Assembly (NCBI GenBank): GCA_020637795.1
Contig: JACKJT010000002.1
Coordinates: 1,054,001-1,118,000 of the forward strand
Direction of reading: 5' to 3'
Length of the DNA: 64,000 nt
Origin: Hoeflea sp.
GTDB taxonomy: Bacteria; Pseudomonadota; Alphaproteobacteria; Rhizobiales; Rhizobiaceae
Each line of letters starts with the position of its first letter. The first letter of the stretch is position 1. Below the pieces are notes generated by a model. The model was not told the DNA's origin and did no database searches. It saw only the letters and a program-made list of their open reading frames with translations. Positions 15,768 to 26,058 of the stretch are shown in pieces. The position numbers and the translations under genes were made by a program.

Positions 15768-16817
15768 TCATGCCATGCCCCAGAGCTGGAACAACAGGCC
15801 CGAAGCGAAGGCGCCTGTCAGCGACAATCCGATGTAGAGGGCGAAGACCTGCGGCCGGGCCAGCGCCCAGACCGCCATCGCCGCGGGGATCGACGTCACC
15901 CCTCCGGCCACCAGGAAAGCCATGCCGGCGCCAGGCGCCATGCCCTGGTCGATCAAGCCGCCCACCAGCGGCAGCGCGGCGTAGCCGTTCAGATAGGCCG
16001 GAACGCCCACCAAAGTCGCCATGGCGATCGGTATGAGACCCGTGCCGCCCAGCGCAGAAGTAACGGTCTCCGCCGGGATCCACGCCAGCATCAGGCTCTC
16101 GAGCAGGAAGGCGAGCGTCAGCCATTTTGCCAGAAACAGTGTCGTGGTCAGCGCATTGCTGGCGAACTTCGCCCGCCGCTCGGGTTTCTCCCAGAACCGC
16201 CAGACGACGGGTTTGGGCGCGCGGATCTTCGACCCGCCGCAGCCGCCATTGCCGATTCCTTCGCGCAGTGGATCCGATAGCGCGCCGCCGCGCGCCATCA
16301 GATGGACGATCAGCCCGCCAAACAGACCCAGTCCGACAGCAGCCATCGTCTTGGCGACTGCGAATTCCATGTTCAGTACACCGGCCGTCAGCACGAACAT
16401 CGACGGATCCATGATCGGCGAGGCCAGCCAGAAGGCCATGACGGCGGACAAGGGAACCCCCATCGCCAGAAGTGCCGCGATCAGCGGAATCACCCCGCAG
16501 GAGCAGAACGGCGAAACACCGCCTGCCAACGCAGCAAGGACAATCATCATCAGCGGCGCGCCGATGAAGGCCTTGGCGATCAGATTGTCCGCTCCGGTCG
16601 CACCCGCCCAGGCGGCAATCACGATCGACAGAACTAGGAACGGCGCAGTGCCTATCAGCGCGCTGCCCGCAAACAACGCGCTGTCCGCGGCCTGGGTCGG
16701 ATCGAACAGCGCAAGCACGGCAACAAGCAAGGCTGATGCAAGCCAGACGCGCTGATCCTGCCAGAGATGCCGCAGGCTGGCCCATAGGTTGCTGGTGGAA
16801 AGGTCTGCAGCGGTCAT
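15768..16817 (-). CDS. COG0701-type permease (DUF318), likely metal/metalloid-linked
   Basis: A 349-residue protein with about eight to ten membrane spans. The family signature SPFCSCGVIPL (C105, C107) lies in the third span region, and a second glycine-cysteine element GNGGCGGS occurs in the central cytoplasmic loop. COG0701 permeases are often found with ArsR regulators and are linked to arsenic, copper or zinc handling, but transport substrates are mostly unproven. Its start codon abuts a palindrome resembling the one before arsR, and its Shine-Dalgarno (GGAG) lies inside it. It is transcribed after arsR, convergent with nadQ. Confidence 0.82.
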   Translation of the reverse strand: MTAADLSTSNLWASLRHLWQDQRVWLASALLVAVLALFDPTQAADSALFAGSALIGTAPFLVLSIVIAAWAGATGADNLIAKAFIGAPLMMIVLAALAGGVSPFCSCGVIPLIAALLAMGVPLSAVMAFWLASPIMDPSMFVLTAGVLNMEFAVAKTMAAVGLGLFGGLIVHLMARGGALSDPLREGIGNGGCGGSKIRAPKPVVWRFWEKPERRAKFASNALTTTLFLAKWLTLAFLLESLMLAWIPAETVTSALGGTGLIPIAMATLVGVPAYLNGYAALPLVGGLIDQGMAPGAGMAFLVAGGVTSIPAAMAVWALARPQVFALYIGLSLTGAFASGLLFQLWGMA

Positions 16818-16841
16818 AACTAAATCTCCGGATTTATAGTT
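16818..16841 (-). promoter_or_regulatory. Candidate ArsR-type operator before the permease gene
   Basis: The near-palindrome AACTAAATC-TCCG-GATTTATAGTT abuts the permease ATG and overlaps its ribosome-binding site. It shares the outer half-sites AACTA and TAGTT with the palindrome upstream of arsR (17202-17217), which suggests the same regulator binds both. Confidence 0.45.
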
Positions 16842-16872
16842 GTGTTTGGATTAAAAAAACCATGCAAGGGTA

Positions 16873-17190
16873 TCATGCGGCATCCTCCGTCGCCTGCACG
16901 CGCACGCCGGAACAGCACTCGGACGTCAGGAAAGACAGCACCCGGCGCATGGCCGGGTAGTCAACCCGGTTAAACACCTCGCGCCCCTGCTTGTGCTGTA
17001 CGACCAGCCCTGCATCCACCAGGCTGGAGAGATGATGCGCCAAGGTGGATGGCGCCAGTTCCAGATGCTCGCCGATGTCACCCACCCTCAGCCCTTCATC
17101 CCCCGCCCTGACAAGAAGGCGAAAAATCGACAGGCGGGCATCATGGCCAAGGGCGGCAAGCGCGCGGGCGTGGGGTGTGGACGTGGTCAT
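16873..17190 (-). CDS. ArsR-family transcriptional regulator
   Basis: A 105-residue winged-helix repressor: LAALGHDARLSIFRLLV, then the recognition helix region ELAPSTLAHHLSSLVDAGLV (about residues 44-63) and wing QGREVFNRVDY. The C-terminal pair C92-C93 in SECCSGV is a plausible metalloid or thiol-sensing site, differing from the ELCVCDL box of classical ArsR. It is upstream of the permease in the same direction and is preceded by an AACTA-N6-TAGTT palindrome, so it probably controls both itself and the permease. Confidence 0.88.
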   Translation of the reverse strand: MTTSTPHARALAALGHDARLSIFRLLVRAGDEGLRVGDIGEHLELAPSTLAHHLSSLVDAGLVVQHKQGREVFNRVDYPAMRRVLSFLTSECCSGVRVQATEDAA

Positions 17191-17201
17191 GCCATCAATA
17201 T

Positions 17202-17217
17202 AACTATATTTCTAGTT
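17202..17217 (-). promoter_or_regulatory. Candidate ArsR operator upstream of arsR
   Basis: A perfect inverted repeat AACTA-TATTTC-TAGTT sits 11 nt before the arsR ATG in an AT-rich stretch that would hold the promoter. The same half-sites recur before the permease gene. Confidence 0.45.
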
Positions 17218-17265
17218 TTGTAAATACGTTGAAGATTTTCCCACCATGATGATTACAAAACTCGT

Positions 17266-17368
17266 CAACACCGCCGCCCCCTGCCGCTTCCGCGCCAAGA
17301 TCCTCGAAGAGCGCCCGGCGCCTGGATTGCGCTGGGCGGGCGGGGCTGAGCAGCGGCATTTGCCCTGA
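17266..17368 (+). pseudogene. Relic of the 3' end of nadQ (direct repeat copy B)
   Basis: In the nadQ frame this reads CRFRAKILEERPAPGLRW and then diverges to a TGA at 17366-17368; the real nadQ ends YRFRAKILEERPAPGLRLGG. The 39-nt core 17284-17322 is identical to 15681-15719. There is no upstream coding sequence for the rest of nadQ, so this is a fragment. It marks the far edge of the arsR-permease cassette. Confidence 0.8.
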
Positions 17369-17486
17369 CACCGCCATGTCGAACAAGGCAACGACGTTCG
17401 CCGCAACCGATTGATGGCGGTCAATGCCGATCCTGGCGGGAAGATGCAGTTTGAAAAACACGCAGTGTTTTCGGGATCAAAGTGCC

Positions 17487-19022
17487 ATGAACGCTTCTGG
17501 CTTGTCGCTTGCTACTGTCCTCATCACAATTTCCGTTCTGTTTGCAGCGATGCCTGCGCCGGCAAGCGCCGGGGAGGTCCGCAATGCCTCGACCGGCTCG
17601 GTCTATGACAGTCTTGACGCCGCCCTGGCAGCCTCCAGGAACGGAGACACCATCGAACTGGCCTCGGGCACTTACGTCGGCAACTTCACGATTGGCGTGC
17701 CGCTGACCTTACGCGGGATCGGCGACGGCGGGTCCGAGCCGGTCCTCGACGGCGGCGGCAAGGGGACTGTGCTGGTCATCGCGGCGGCCGGATCGGTGGT
17801 TGAAAACATCGCCGTCACGAACTCGGGACGCGAACCCGATCCCTTCATGTACTGGGGCGAGGCAGGCATCCGTGTGGAAGCCGACACGGTGACGCTTCGT
17901 GATCTCACTGTCAGCGGCAATGACTGGGGCATCCTGATGATGGCCGGAGAAGGGTCACTGGTCGAGAATTCCGAGATTGTCGGCAACGTCCACGCCGGCG
18001 TCCAGGTGATGGGCGGCCGCAGTCACCGGATCAGCGGCAACACCGTCAACGGCAACGGCACCGGCATTATGGTCGACATGATGCATCAGGAAAGGCGTTC
18101 GCTGCTCGACCGGGCCACGGACCCCGACGCGGTCGCCCGCATGGCGCTCGACCAGAAGACATCGCAGCGCTCCGAGGACATCGTCGTTTCGGACAACGCG
18201 GTGCGCGGCAACGCGAACCTCGGAATCGCCGCGCATTGGTATGCAAGGCGCATCACCATTCAGTCCAATACCGTTCACCTGACCGGCGTCGAGCGCAAGC
18301 CGGATCTGGCCATGAGAGAGCGGATCGAACGCGAGATCACGGCCGGCCTTGGCGGCCAGTCCGTAGCCAAGGTGCGCACCCAGGAGATCGGCACCGGTAT
18401 CCACCTGTTCTGTTTTGTCGAGGACAGCACGGTCAGTTCCAACCAAAGCTTTGACAACACCAGCAACGGGATCGGGATGGTCGCGGTCAACACCAACCGC
18501 GTGTCGGGAAACCGCGTCGCCAACAATGCCGCGGGCATCGCCATCGAGACCTCCAGCAACAACCGTGTTGAAGCCAATCTGGTCACCGACAACGCCGACT
18601 ATGGCATCCGCATCGGCTCACCCGAGCCCATGTCCGGGCAATCCGATGGCAATGTGCTGTCGATGAACAGCATGTCCGGCAGCAGGACCAACGCTTATGA
18701 CAATTCGGGTCGCGCGCTTGTTCCCGGCGACATGGAAGCAATAATCGAGGCCCTGCCATACCCGGAGAAGGTCAAGCAGCAGATGCGGACCAGCAAGTCC
18801 GTGCGCGACATGTATCTGAAGATCATGCAGGACGCATACAAACCGGGTTCGAATGCCTGGGATGACGGTCATCTTGGCAATCACTATGGCGATTTCGACG
18901 AACTGCAGGAAGGGTTTGCCGATCGCGACAATGACGGAATTTCCGAGGTTGCGCACCCGATCCCCGGCGGCACCTCCATCGACCGCTTCCCGCTCAGCGC
19001 CGACCGCGCGACGGGACGCTGA
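17487..19022 (+). CDS. Exported NosD-like parallel beta-helix protein
   Basis: A 511-residue protein with a signal peptide (MNASGLSLATVLITISVLFA, cleavage near PASAG). It is followed by a right-handed beta-helix: SLDAALAASRNGDTIELASGTYVG, IRVEADTVTLRDLTVSGND, then many turns of the type SGNTVNGNGTGIMV, SDNAVRGNANLGIA, SSNQSFDNTSNGIGMV and SGNRVANNAAGIAIE. NosD/CASH domains bind or cut carbohydrates or aid copper-site assembly; no nos genes are near. The last ~110 residues leave the helix pattern and contain FADRDNDGISEVAHP, a calcium-like DxDxDG motif. It is followed 13 nt later by a second exported protein and is probably co-transcribed with it. Confidence 0.78.
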   Translation: MNASGLSLATVLITISVLFAAMPAPASAGEVRNASTGSVYDSLDAALAASRNGDTIELASGTYVGNFTIGVPLTLRGIGDGGSEPVLDGGGKGTVLVIAAAGSVVENIAVTNSGREPDPFMYWGEAGIRVEADTVTLRDLTVSGNDWGILMMAGEGSLVENSEIVGNVHAGVQVMGGRSHRISGNTVNGNGTGIMVDMMHQERRSLLDRATDPDAVARMALDQKTSQRSEDIVVSDNAVRGNANLGIAAHWYARRITIQSNTVHLTGVERKPDLAMRERIEREITAGLGGQSVAKVRTQEIGTGIHLFCFVEDSTVSSNQSFDNTSNGIGMVAVNTNRVSGNRVANNAAGIAIETSSNNRVEANLVTDNADYGIRIGSPEPMSGQSDGNVLSMNSMSGSRTNAYDNSGRALVPGDMEAIIEALPYPEKVKQQMRTSKSVRDMYLKIMQDAYKPGSNAWDDGHLGNHYGDFDELQEGFADRDNDGISEVAHPIPGGTSIDRFPLSADRATGR

Positions 19023-19035
19023 AGCGAGAGATCCT

Positions 19036-20178
19036 GTGTGCGCCCTGATTTCCATCCAGACCAATATCCGGGACCTTGTTCTGCGCCTGGCGTCGGCGAT
19101 GCTGCTGGCCGTTCTGCTGACATCCGCGGCTGCGGCTCTGGTCAGCAGCAATGATGGCTTCCGCAGCAATGGCGACCTGGTCGCGGGCTGGTACTGGCTG
19201 CGCGACCGCGGGCTCAATCATTATGCCGAGTACACATTCGCCAACCCGCCCGGGCAGGGCGACATCCTGATCGATATCGACGCGCTGGCGACCGACAGCA
19301 TCAACGGCCGTCCTGGAGTGAACGCCGTGTTCGATCTGCTGGTGGGATTTCCGGGTGCCGGCAAGATGGGCGGTGTCTTCCACAGGATACGGGTGTCCCT
19401 TCCAAACGTGTCGGCACCGGGGGAACAGCCGGGCTACCTGACGCACGGACAGGTGCGGCTCGACCGCAACATCCTCGACAGGGTCATGCCCGCCAGCGGC
19501 GAGCTCTTTATCCGTATCGTACGACCGAAGGCCAATGGCCCGCACGTGGCCTTCCGCGGCGACAGCATTCGACTGCACGAGCTTGGCGGCAGCGCCGGCA
19601 GCCAGGCCGGCACCGGACCCGAAACGGCAGGCGACAGCGGGATCGATGAAATGCGCCCCGATCTCGGCGACCATGGCGACGAGGGAAATTGCTTTCTCGA
19701 CCGGCCCTGTCTCGGTGATACAGCCGCTGAATTCCGCTCCACCGGATGGCCCGGAGCAGGCAACTGGTTCTGGTTGCGCGCACCGCAAGCCGGGCAATAC
19801 GCCGACTATCGCTTCGATAAGCCGCCGACAGCCGGCGATCTCGTCCTCGATATCGCGGTGCTCGCCCAGAACCGCCCGGACATGACCCCCAAGGACACCG
19901 TCCATGTCAACCTCTGGCTCGGCGATCCAGAGAGTGCCGGCACAGCGGGTCGCACCGGACCGGCCGCCATTGCGCTGCCAAGCCTCTGGATGAACCCGGA
20001 CGACGATGTGTGGAAAGCCCGGGCGCTCGTCCGGCTGTCTCGCGAGCAGGCAGACAAGCTCAGCGGACCGAACAAGGCGCTGGTGTTGCGCTTCGAACGG
20101 ATCGACGCATTCGAGCCCGACGTGGCGTTCTCGGCCGGCAGCGTGCTGATCTACAGCGCACAGGATATTTCCCGCTAG
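19036..20178 (+). CDS. Exported protein with two copies of an unrecognised beta-rich module
   Basis: A 380-residue protein with GTG start and a hydrophobic N-terminal segment (about residues 14-36). Two homologous modules follow. The first (about 39-184) has WYWLRDRGLNHYAEYTF..NPPGQGDILIDIDALA; the second (about 228-378) has WFWLRAPQAGQYADYRF..KPPTAGDLVLDIAVLA. Each ends with a VAFRGDS or VAFSAGS strand. The spacing and lack of catalytic residues suggest beta-sandwich or carbohydrate-binding modules. The linker (185-227) is Gly/Asp-rich with two cysteines. The family is not recognised; pairing with a beta-helix protein suggests a surface or periplasmic glycan role. Confidence 0.65.
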   Translation: MCALISIQTNIRDLVLRLASAMLLAVLLTSAAAALVSSNDGFRSNGDLVAGWYWLRDRGLNHYAEYTFANPPGQGDILIDIDALATDSINGRPGVNAVFDLLVGFPGAGKMGGVFHRIRVSLPNVSAPGEQPGYLTHGQVRLDRNILDRVMPASGELFIRIVRPKANGPHVAFRGDSIRLHELGGSAGSQAGTGPETAGDSGIDEMRPDLGDHGDEGNCFLDRPCLGDTAAEFRSTGWPGAGNWFWLRAPQAGQYADYRFDKPPTAGDLVLDIAVLAQNRPDMTPKDTVHVNLWLGDPESAGTAGRTGPAAIALPSLWMNPDDDVWKARALVRLSREQADKLSGPNKALVLRFERIDAFEPDVAFSAGSVLIYSAQDISR

Positions 20179-20320
20179 GACCGCACCTCAGTCAGACATG
20201 TCCTGAGCTTGGTCGAGGCAACTGGTTGGCGCTCCTGTCTGATCCCGGTCACAAACAGCCAAAAGACTCCTCCTCCTCTCGACGCGAAGGCGGCCGGCGG
20301 GGCTGAGACCGAAAGAAACC

Positions 20321-21655
20321 TCAGGAAATCGTCTCCATCCACTTGCGCAATTTGTACGCCGTCGTGGTTTCGTCGATCTCGACATCCTCGAAGCGGACCG
20401 GTTCGCCATCGGCAATGGCGCGCTTGAGCTTGACGTCGTGCGCCAGACCCAGCGGCAGATAGCCCGCGGCGACGGACGCCTTGGCCGGGCGCAGGCCGCC
20501 GGTGACCGTGTAGCCGCCCTCGCCGTCGAGGATCTCGCCGGCGGCGAGATCGCGCTTGGCGATCGCCGCGACATCGCCGTTGAAGCACCGCGCCACCCCG
20601 GTCGGCTCGCCGCGCAGGCCCACCGAGGCGACCGACACCGGCAATTCGAGCCCGATCAGATGCCAGCGCTTGTAGAGTGACGAGTAACGGCCGCTGTCGT
20701 CTGTCCTGACCAGGTATTCCTGGAAGCAGTTGCGCAGGTAATCGGTCTCGCCCTCGAACACCACCCAGACCCCCTGCCTGATGTCATAGGGTACGGGCGT
20801 GCCGTCGCGGGTGAGCGAGGACGCGACCTCGACCATGCCCTTGTGCTCGAGATGGCCGCCTTCGGATTTCGGCCGCATGATGTTGGCCAGATCCTCGGCC
20901 CCGCCCACCGGAAACTGAAGCCCTTTGGAGGGCACCAGAAGGCCGGTGGCATTGGCGATCGCCGAGGATTCGATCGCCGGCTTGGAACCGTCGAGGAACG
21001 AGTTGAACATCTTCGGATTGAGCCGGCCGCGTTCGGCGGCCTCGCGGCTGACGCCCCAATGGTCCCACACCGTTTCCGGCGTCGACTTGCGGAACGCAGG
21101 CAGCCATTTGTGGCCGCGTCCCGCCGCCGTCACGTTGAAGCCGCAGGTGCGCGCCCAGTCGACCAGATCGCAGGTCAGCGCCGGCTGGTCGCCATAGGCC
21201 ATCGAGTAGATCACCCCGGCTTCCTCGGCCTTGCGCGCAAGGCCGTAACCGCAGAAGGCATCCGCCTCGACAGTGACATTGATGACGTGCTTGCCGTTGC
21301 CGAATGCGCCCAGGATGTGATCGATCGCGGCCACCGGCGCGCCGGTGCATTCGATCACAATGTCGATTGCCGGATGGGCGACCAGCGCCCGCCAATCGTC
21401 TCCGACATGGGTGGTCTTGCCCCGCGCTGCCTCGTCGAGCGATGCGGCGCCGAACTGTTCGGCCGTCCAGCCGACAAGCTCCATGTTCGAGCGCGCATTG
21501 TCCGGCGACAGGTCCGCCACGCCGATCAGGTGGATGCCCGCAAGCTTGCGCACCTGCGACAGGAACATCGTTCCGAACTTGCCCGCGCCGATCATGCCGA
21601 TGCGGATCGGATTGCCGTCCTCGGCGCGTTTGCCGAGCATCGAAAACAGATTCAT
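20321..21655 (-). CDS. NAD(P)-dependent dehydrogenase with C-terminal SAF domain (COG4091 type)
   Basis: A 444-residue protein with an N-terminal Rossmann fold (IRIGMIGAGKFGTMFLSQV, then IGVADLSPDNARSNM), a central catalytic domain (GHKWLPAFRKSTPETVWDHWG; NSFLDGSKPAIESSAIANATGL), and a C-terminal SAF-like region (AKRDLAAGEILDGEGGYTVTGGL). It is annotated in many genomes as a homoserine dehydrogenase homolog, but the family is now tied to sugar-acid catabolism in some bacteria, so the substrate is open. The ATG at 21655 has AAGGGGAGG about 10 nt upstream. It stands alone, divergent from the usp-BCCT pair. Confidence 0.8.
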   Translation of the reverse strand: MNLFSMLGKRAEDGNPIRIGMIGAGKFGTMFLSQVRKLAGIHLIGVADLSPDNARSNMELVGWTAEQFGAASLDEAARGKTTHVGDDWRALVAHPAIDIVIECTGAPVAAIDHILGAFGNGKHVINVTVEADAFCGYGLARKAEEAGVIYSMAYGDQPALTCDLVDWARTCGFNVTAAGRGHKWLPAFRKSTPETVWDHWGVSREAAERGRLNPKMFNSFLDGSKPAIESSAIANATGLLVPSKGLQFPVGGAEDLANIMRPKSEGGHLEHKGMVEVASSLTRDGTPVPYDIRQGVWVVFEGETDYLRNCFQEYLVRTDDSGRYSSLYKRWHLIGLELPVSVASVGLRGEPTGVARCFNGDVAAIAKRDLAAGEILDGEGGYTVTGGLRPAKASVAAGYLPLGLAHDVKLKRAIADGEPVRFEDVEIDETTTAYKLRKWMETIS

Positions 21656-21971
21656 ATGGCCGGTGCCTCCCCTTGCCAACCTCTTGCGCCCGGGCTCGCA
21701 GAACCCCGGTCCAGCTTCTTTTTACAGCAACAAGGCGCTGCCAGCGAGGGCGAAGTACCTCCGATGAAGCGCCGAGGAACCGCGGCCGTTCTCACTCCGG
21801 CCGGGAAAGGTCAATTTGCAGACATCGATCCGATCGGTTAGCCTTTCGTCGGATTCGAAGGATCATCCGGCGCTTTCGGGACATCAAAACCAGGTGCCGC
21901 CCGTCAGCCTGACACAACAAGAAAAGTATCGGCACCTTGCAAGCCGGTCGAACACCAGACGGAGGGAGCCA
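21656..21971 (+). other. Divergent intergenic region (316 nt)
   Basis: This holds the promoters of the SAF dehydrogenase (minus) and the usp-BCCT pair (plus). I see no convincing gene; a 25-codon frame starting at 21763 has no supporting features. The strong ribosome-binding sites AAGGGGAGG (minus) and GGAGGGAG (plus) mark its two ends. Confidence 0.5.
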
Positions 21972-22388
21972 ATGTACAAGAAAATAATGGTGCCCGTGGA
22001 CCTAGCCCACGCCGACAAGCTGGCGTTGGCATTGGACACGGCGGCAAATCTATCGAAACTCTATCACGCGCCGGTGACCTATGTCGGCGTGACGGCGTCG
22101 ACGCCCGGGCCGCTCGGGCACAATCCGGCGGAATACGACAAGAAGCTCGCTGGCTTCGTTGCCCGGCAGGCCGAAGCCCACGGAATCGAAGCCCATGGCA
22201 AGACCGTGGTCAGCCACGATCCTGCAGTCGATCTCGACGACGCGCTGGTCAAGGCGGTGCACGAGACCGAGAGCGACCTCGTCGTCATGGCGACGCATAT
22301 TCCCAACGTGGCCGATCACGTCTGGCCGTCCAATGGCGGCCGGCTGGCGACCCATACGGATGCATCGGTTTTTCTCGTGCGCGGCTAG
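21972..22388 (+). CDS. Universal stress protein (UspA family)
   Basis: A 138-residue single Usp domain: MYKKIMVPVDLAHADK at the N-terminus, DLVVMATHIPNVADHVWPSNGG in the position of the usual nucleotide-binding G-2X-G-9X-G loop, and the closing strand ASVFLVRG. The loop is altered (HIPNVADHVWPSNGG), so ATP binding is uncertain. It lies 51 nt before a BCCT transporter gene; this pairing recurs in marine alphaproteobacteria and suggests it modulates the carrier. The ATG has GGAGGGAG directly upstream. Confidence 0.88.
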   Translation: MYKKIMVPVDLAHADKLALALDTAANLSKLYHAPVTYVGVTASTPGPLGHNPAEYDKKLAGFVARQAEAHGIEAHGKTVVSHDPAVDLDDALVKAVHETESDLVVMATHIPNVADHVWPSNGGRLATHTDASVFLVRG

Positions 22389-22439
22389 GCGCGAACCGGC
22401 GGCACCTGCAATCAAGACATCTACGCGGAGGGACACCCC

Positions 22440-24062
<1,623 letters not shown>

Positions 24063-24071
24063 CACCATCAG

Positions 24072-24100
24072 GGGCCGCCGTCTGTAACGGCGGCCCTTTT
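24072..24100 (+). terminator. Rho-independent terminator after the BCCT gene
   Basis: A perfect 10-bp stem GGGCCGCCGT / ACGGCGGCCC with a 5-nt loop (24072-24096) is followed by TTTT, 10 nt after the stop codon. Confidence 0.85.
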
Positions 24101-24146
24101 CGTTCCGGCAGGTCCGTCCGGCCCGCCAACCGCAGACGATAGAGAC

Positions 24147-25043
24147 TTACTTCCTCCCGCTGACCTGCCTGCCACGCCAGAGGATGAACAGCCCCGAGGC
24201 GACGATCAGTCCCGATCCGACCACCATGGCGAAGCTCAGCCGTTCGCCAAACAGGACGATCCCGAGCGCAATGCCAAACAGCAGTCTCGAATACCTGAAC
24301 GGCGTTACCGCCGACACCTCTCCGGTGCGCATCGCCTTCATCAGGCAGGAATAGGCCGTGACGCCGGCAACAACAGCCCCCAGCACGTAAAGCGATATCC
24401 GGGTATCGGGCATCACGAAAGCGACGCCTTGCCAGGCCGAGTACAGTCCGCCGGCAACGATTATGGACATGAAGCCATACAGGCCGAGGATCGCCGTGCT
24501 CATTGTGGCCGGTGCGGCGCGGCTGGCCAGATCACGTCCGGCAAATCCGAGCATGCCGAGAACGGCCAGAAGCGAGAGCATCGAGAACCCGTCCGTTCCG
24601 GGCTGAATGATGACAACGACCCCGACAAGCCCGAGGAGGATTGCGGTCCATCTGCGCCATCCGACCTTTTCGCCAAACACCACGGCCGCGCCTGCGACCA
24701 CCACAAGCGGCGTCGCCTCCAGGATCACTGTGACCGCCGATAACGGGATCAGCGAAAGCGCAAGCACATAAAACAGACGGCCGGAGACCTCGAAAACCAC
24801 ACGGATCAACATCGGCCGGGAAACGACGTCCGGATTGTACAGGGGTTGTTTGTTGATGAGCGCCACGAAGGCGAAAGCAAGAGCGCCCCCGAGACCGAAA
24901 AGGACGAGAACCTGTCCGACCGGCAGCATCGCGGACGCAGCCTTGATGAGGGCATCCTCGATGGCAAAAACCGCCATAGCCGCGATCATCCAGGCACTGC
25001 CTGCCAGGTTGGCCTTGCGGTCCGTCGCAATATGATCTGTCAA
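24147..25043 (-). CDS. DMT-superfamily (EamA) transporter
   Basis: A protein of about 298 residues with ten predicted spans in two EamA repeats. The first repeat starts NLAGSAWMIAAMAVFAIEDALIKAAS and the second around LLAVLGMLGFAGRDLASRAAP. It ends in a basic tail WRGRQVSGRK. Substrates of such carriers are metabolites or amino acids and cannot be predicted. The start is uncertain: a TTG at 25043 (PLTDHIATDRK) or another TTG at 25079; no ATG precedes the first span closely. It lies 136 nt after nadC in the same direction and may be read from the NAD operon. Confidence 0.78.
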   Translation of the reverse strand: MTDHIATDRKANLAGSAWMIAAMAVFAIEDALIKAASAMLPVGQVLVLFGLGGALAFAFVALINKQPLYNPDVVSRPMLIRVVFEVSGRLFYVLALSLIPLSAVTVILEATPLVVVAGAAVVFGEKVGWRRWTAILLGLVGVVVIIQPGTDGFSMLSLLAVLGMLGFAGRDLASRAAPATMSTAILGLYGFMSIIVAGGLYSAWQGVAFVMPDTRISLYVLGAVVAGVTAYSCLMKAMRTGEVSAVTPFRYSRLLFGIALGIVLFGERLSFAMVVGSGLIVASGLFILWRGRQVSGRK

Positions 25044-25179
25044 AGGAATTCCAGTTCTGGCTTGGCCGGGCGACGCCAACCGTTTCGCCAGTTAACCGGA
25101 TAAGACCGGGGCTTCAACACATGAACCGATCAAGCAAAACAATTGATCCGGCCATCACAGAAGTGAACATCGCCGCTGC

Positions 25180-26055
25180 TCACCCGATCGCCATATCCAG
25201 CCCGATATCCAGCGTCGGTGCGGCCATGGTGATCTTCGAGGTCGAGATGAAGTCAACCCCGGTCTCGGCGATCGCCTTGATCGTGTCGAGATTGACGTTG
25301 CCAGAGGCCTCGAGCGTGATCGGGCCACCGCTCCTGGCGGCGTTCATCGCCACAGCCTGCCTCAGCATGTCCGGCCCCATGTTGTCGAGCAGGCACACAT
25401 CCGCGCCCTCGGCCAGCACCTCGGCGAACTGCGCGAGCGTGTCGACCTCGATCTCGATCCTGACCAGATGCCCGGCAAACGCCTTCGCGGCCTTCAGCGC
25501 TTCGGCGATGCCGCCGGCGACGGCGATATGGTTGTCCTTGATCAGGATGGCGTCATCGAGCCCGTAGCGGTGCGACGAGCCGCCGCCGCAGCGCACGGCG
25601 TATTTCTCGACGGACCTCAGTCCGGGAATGGTCTTGCGGGTGCAGGTGACTTTGGCCTGTGTGTGGGCGATCGCATCCGCAAACCGCGCCGTGTGGGTGG
25701 CGATGCCCGACAGATGCATGAGGTAATTCAGTGCCACCCGTTCCGCTGACAGAAGCCCGCGCGCAGGACCCGAGATGCGGGCAATCATCGTGCCCGGCTC
25801 CACCCGCGCGCCGTCACCCACCAGCGCCTCGAAGCGGATCGCCGGATCGATCAGCCGGAAAGCGGCCGCAGCCAGCGGCAGCCCGGCGATGACGCCCGCT
25901 TCGCGGCTGTTCATCTCGGCTGTCGCCTGTTTCTCCGGGCCGATGGTGGCGTTCGAGGTGATGTCGCCGGCGCGGCCGAGATCCTCGATGAGCGCTGCGC
26001 GCACCTGATCCTCGACCATCAGCTGCGGCAGTTCGGGAAGATAGGCACGTGTCAA
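25180..26055 (-). CDS. nadC: Nicotinate-nucleotide pyrophosphorylase (carboxylating)
   Basis: The last enzyme of the quinolinate pathway; it joins quinolinate with PRPP to nicotinate mononucleotide, releasing CO2. Its 291 residues include AERVALNYLMHLSGIATHTARF, the PRPP/quinolinate site TRKTIPGLRSVEKYAVRCGGGSSHR with the catalytic basic residues, ILIKDNHI, and the C-terminal LEASGNVNLDTI and GVDFISTSKIT. It starts 3 nt after the nadB stop and is the last enzyme gene of the nadABC operon. Confidence 0.97.
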   Translation of the reverse strand: MTRAYLPELPQLMVEDQVRAALIEDLGRAGDITSNATIGPEKQATAEMNSREAGVIAGLPLAAAAFRLIDPAIRFEALVGDGARVEPGTMIARISGPARGLLSAERVALNYLMHLSGIATHTARFADAIAHTQAKVTCTRKTIPGLRSVEKYAVRCGGGSSHRYGLDDAILIKDNHIAVAGGIAEALKAAKAFAGHLVRIEIEVDTLAQFAEVLAEGADVCLLDNMGPDMLRQAVAMNAARSGGPITLEASGNVNLDTIKAIAETGVDFISTSKITMAAPTLDIGLDMAIG

Positions 26056-26058
26056 GGG

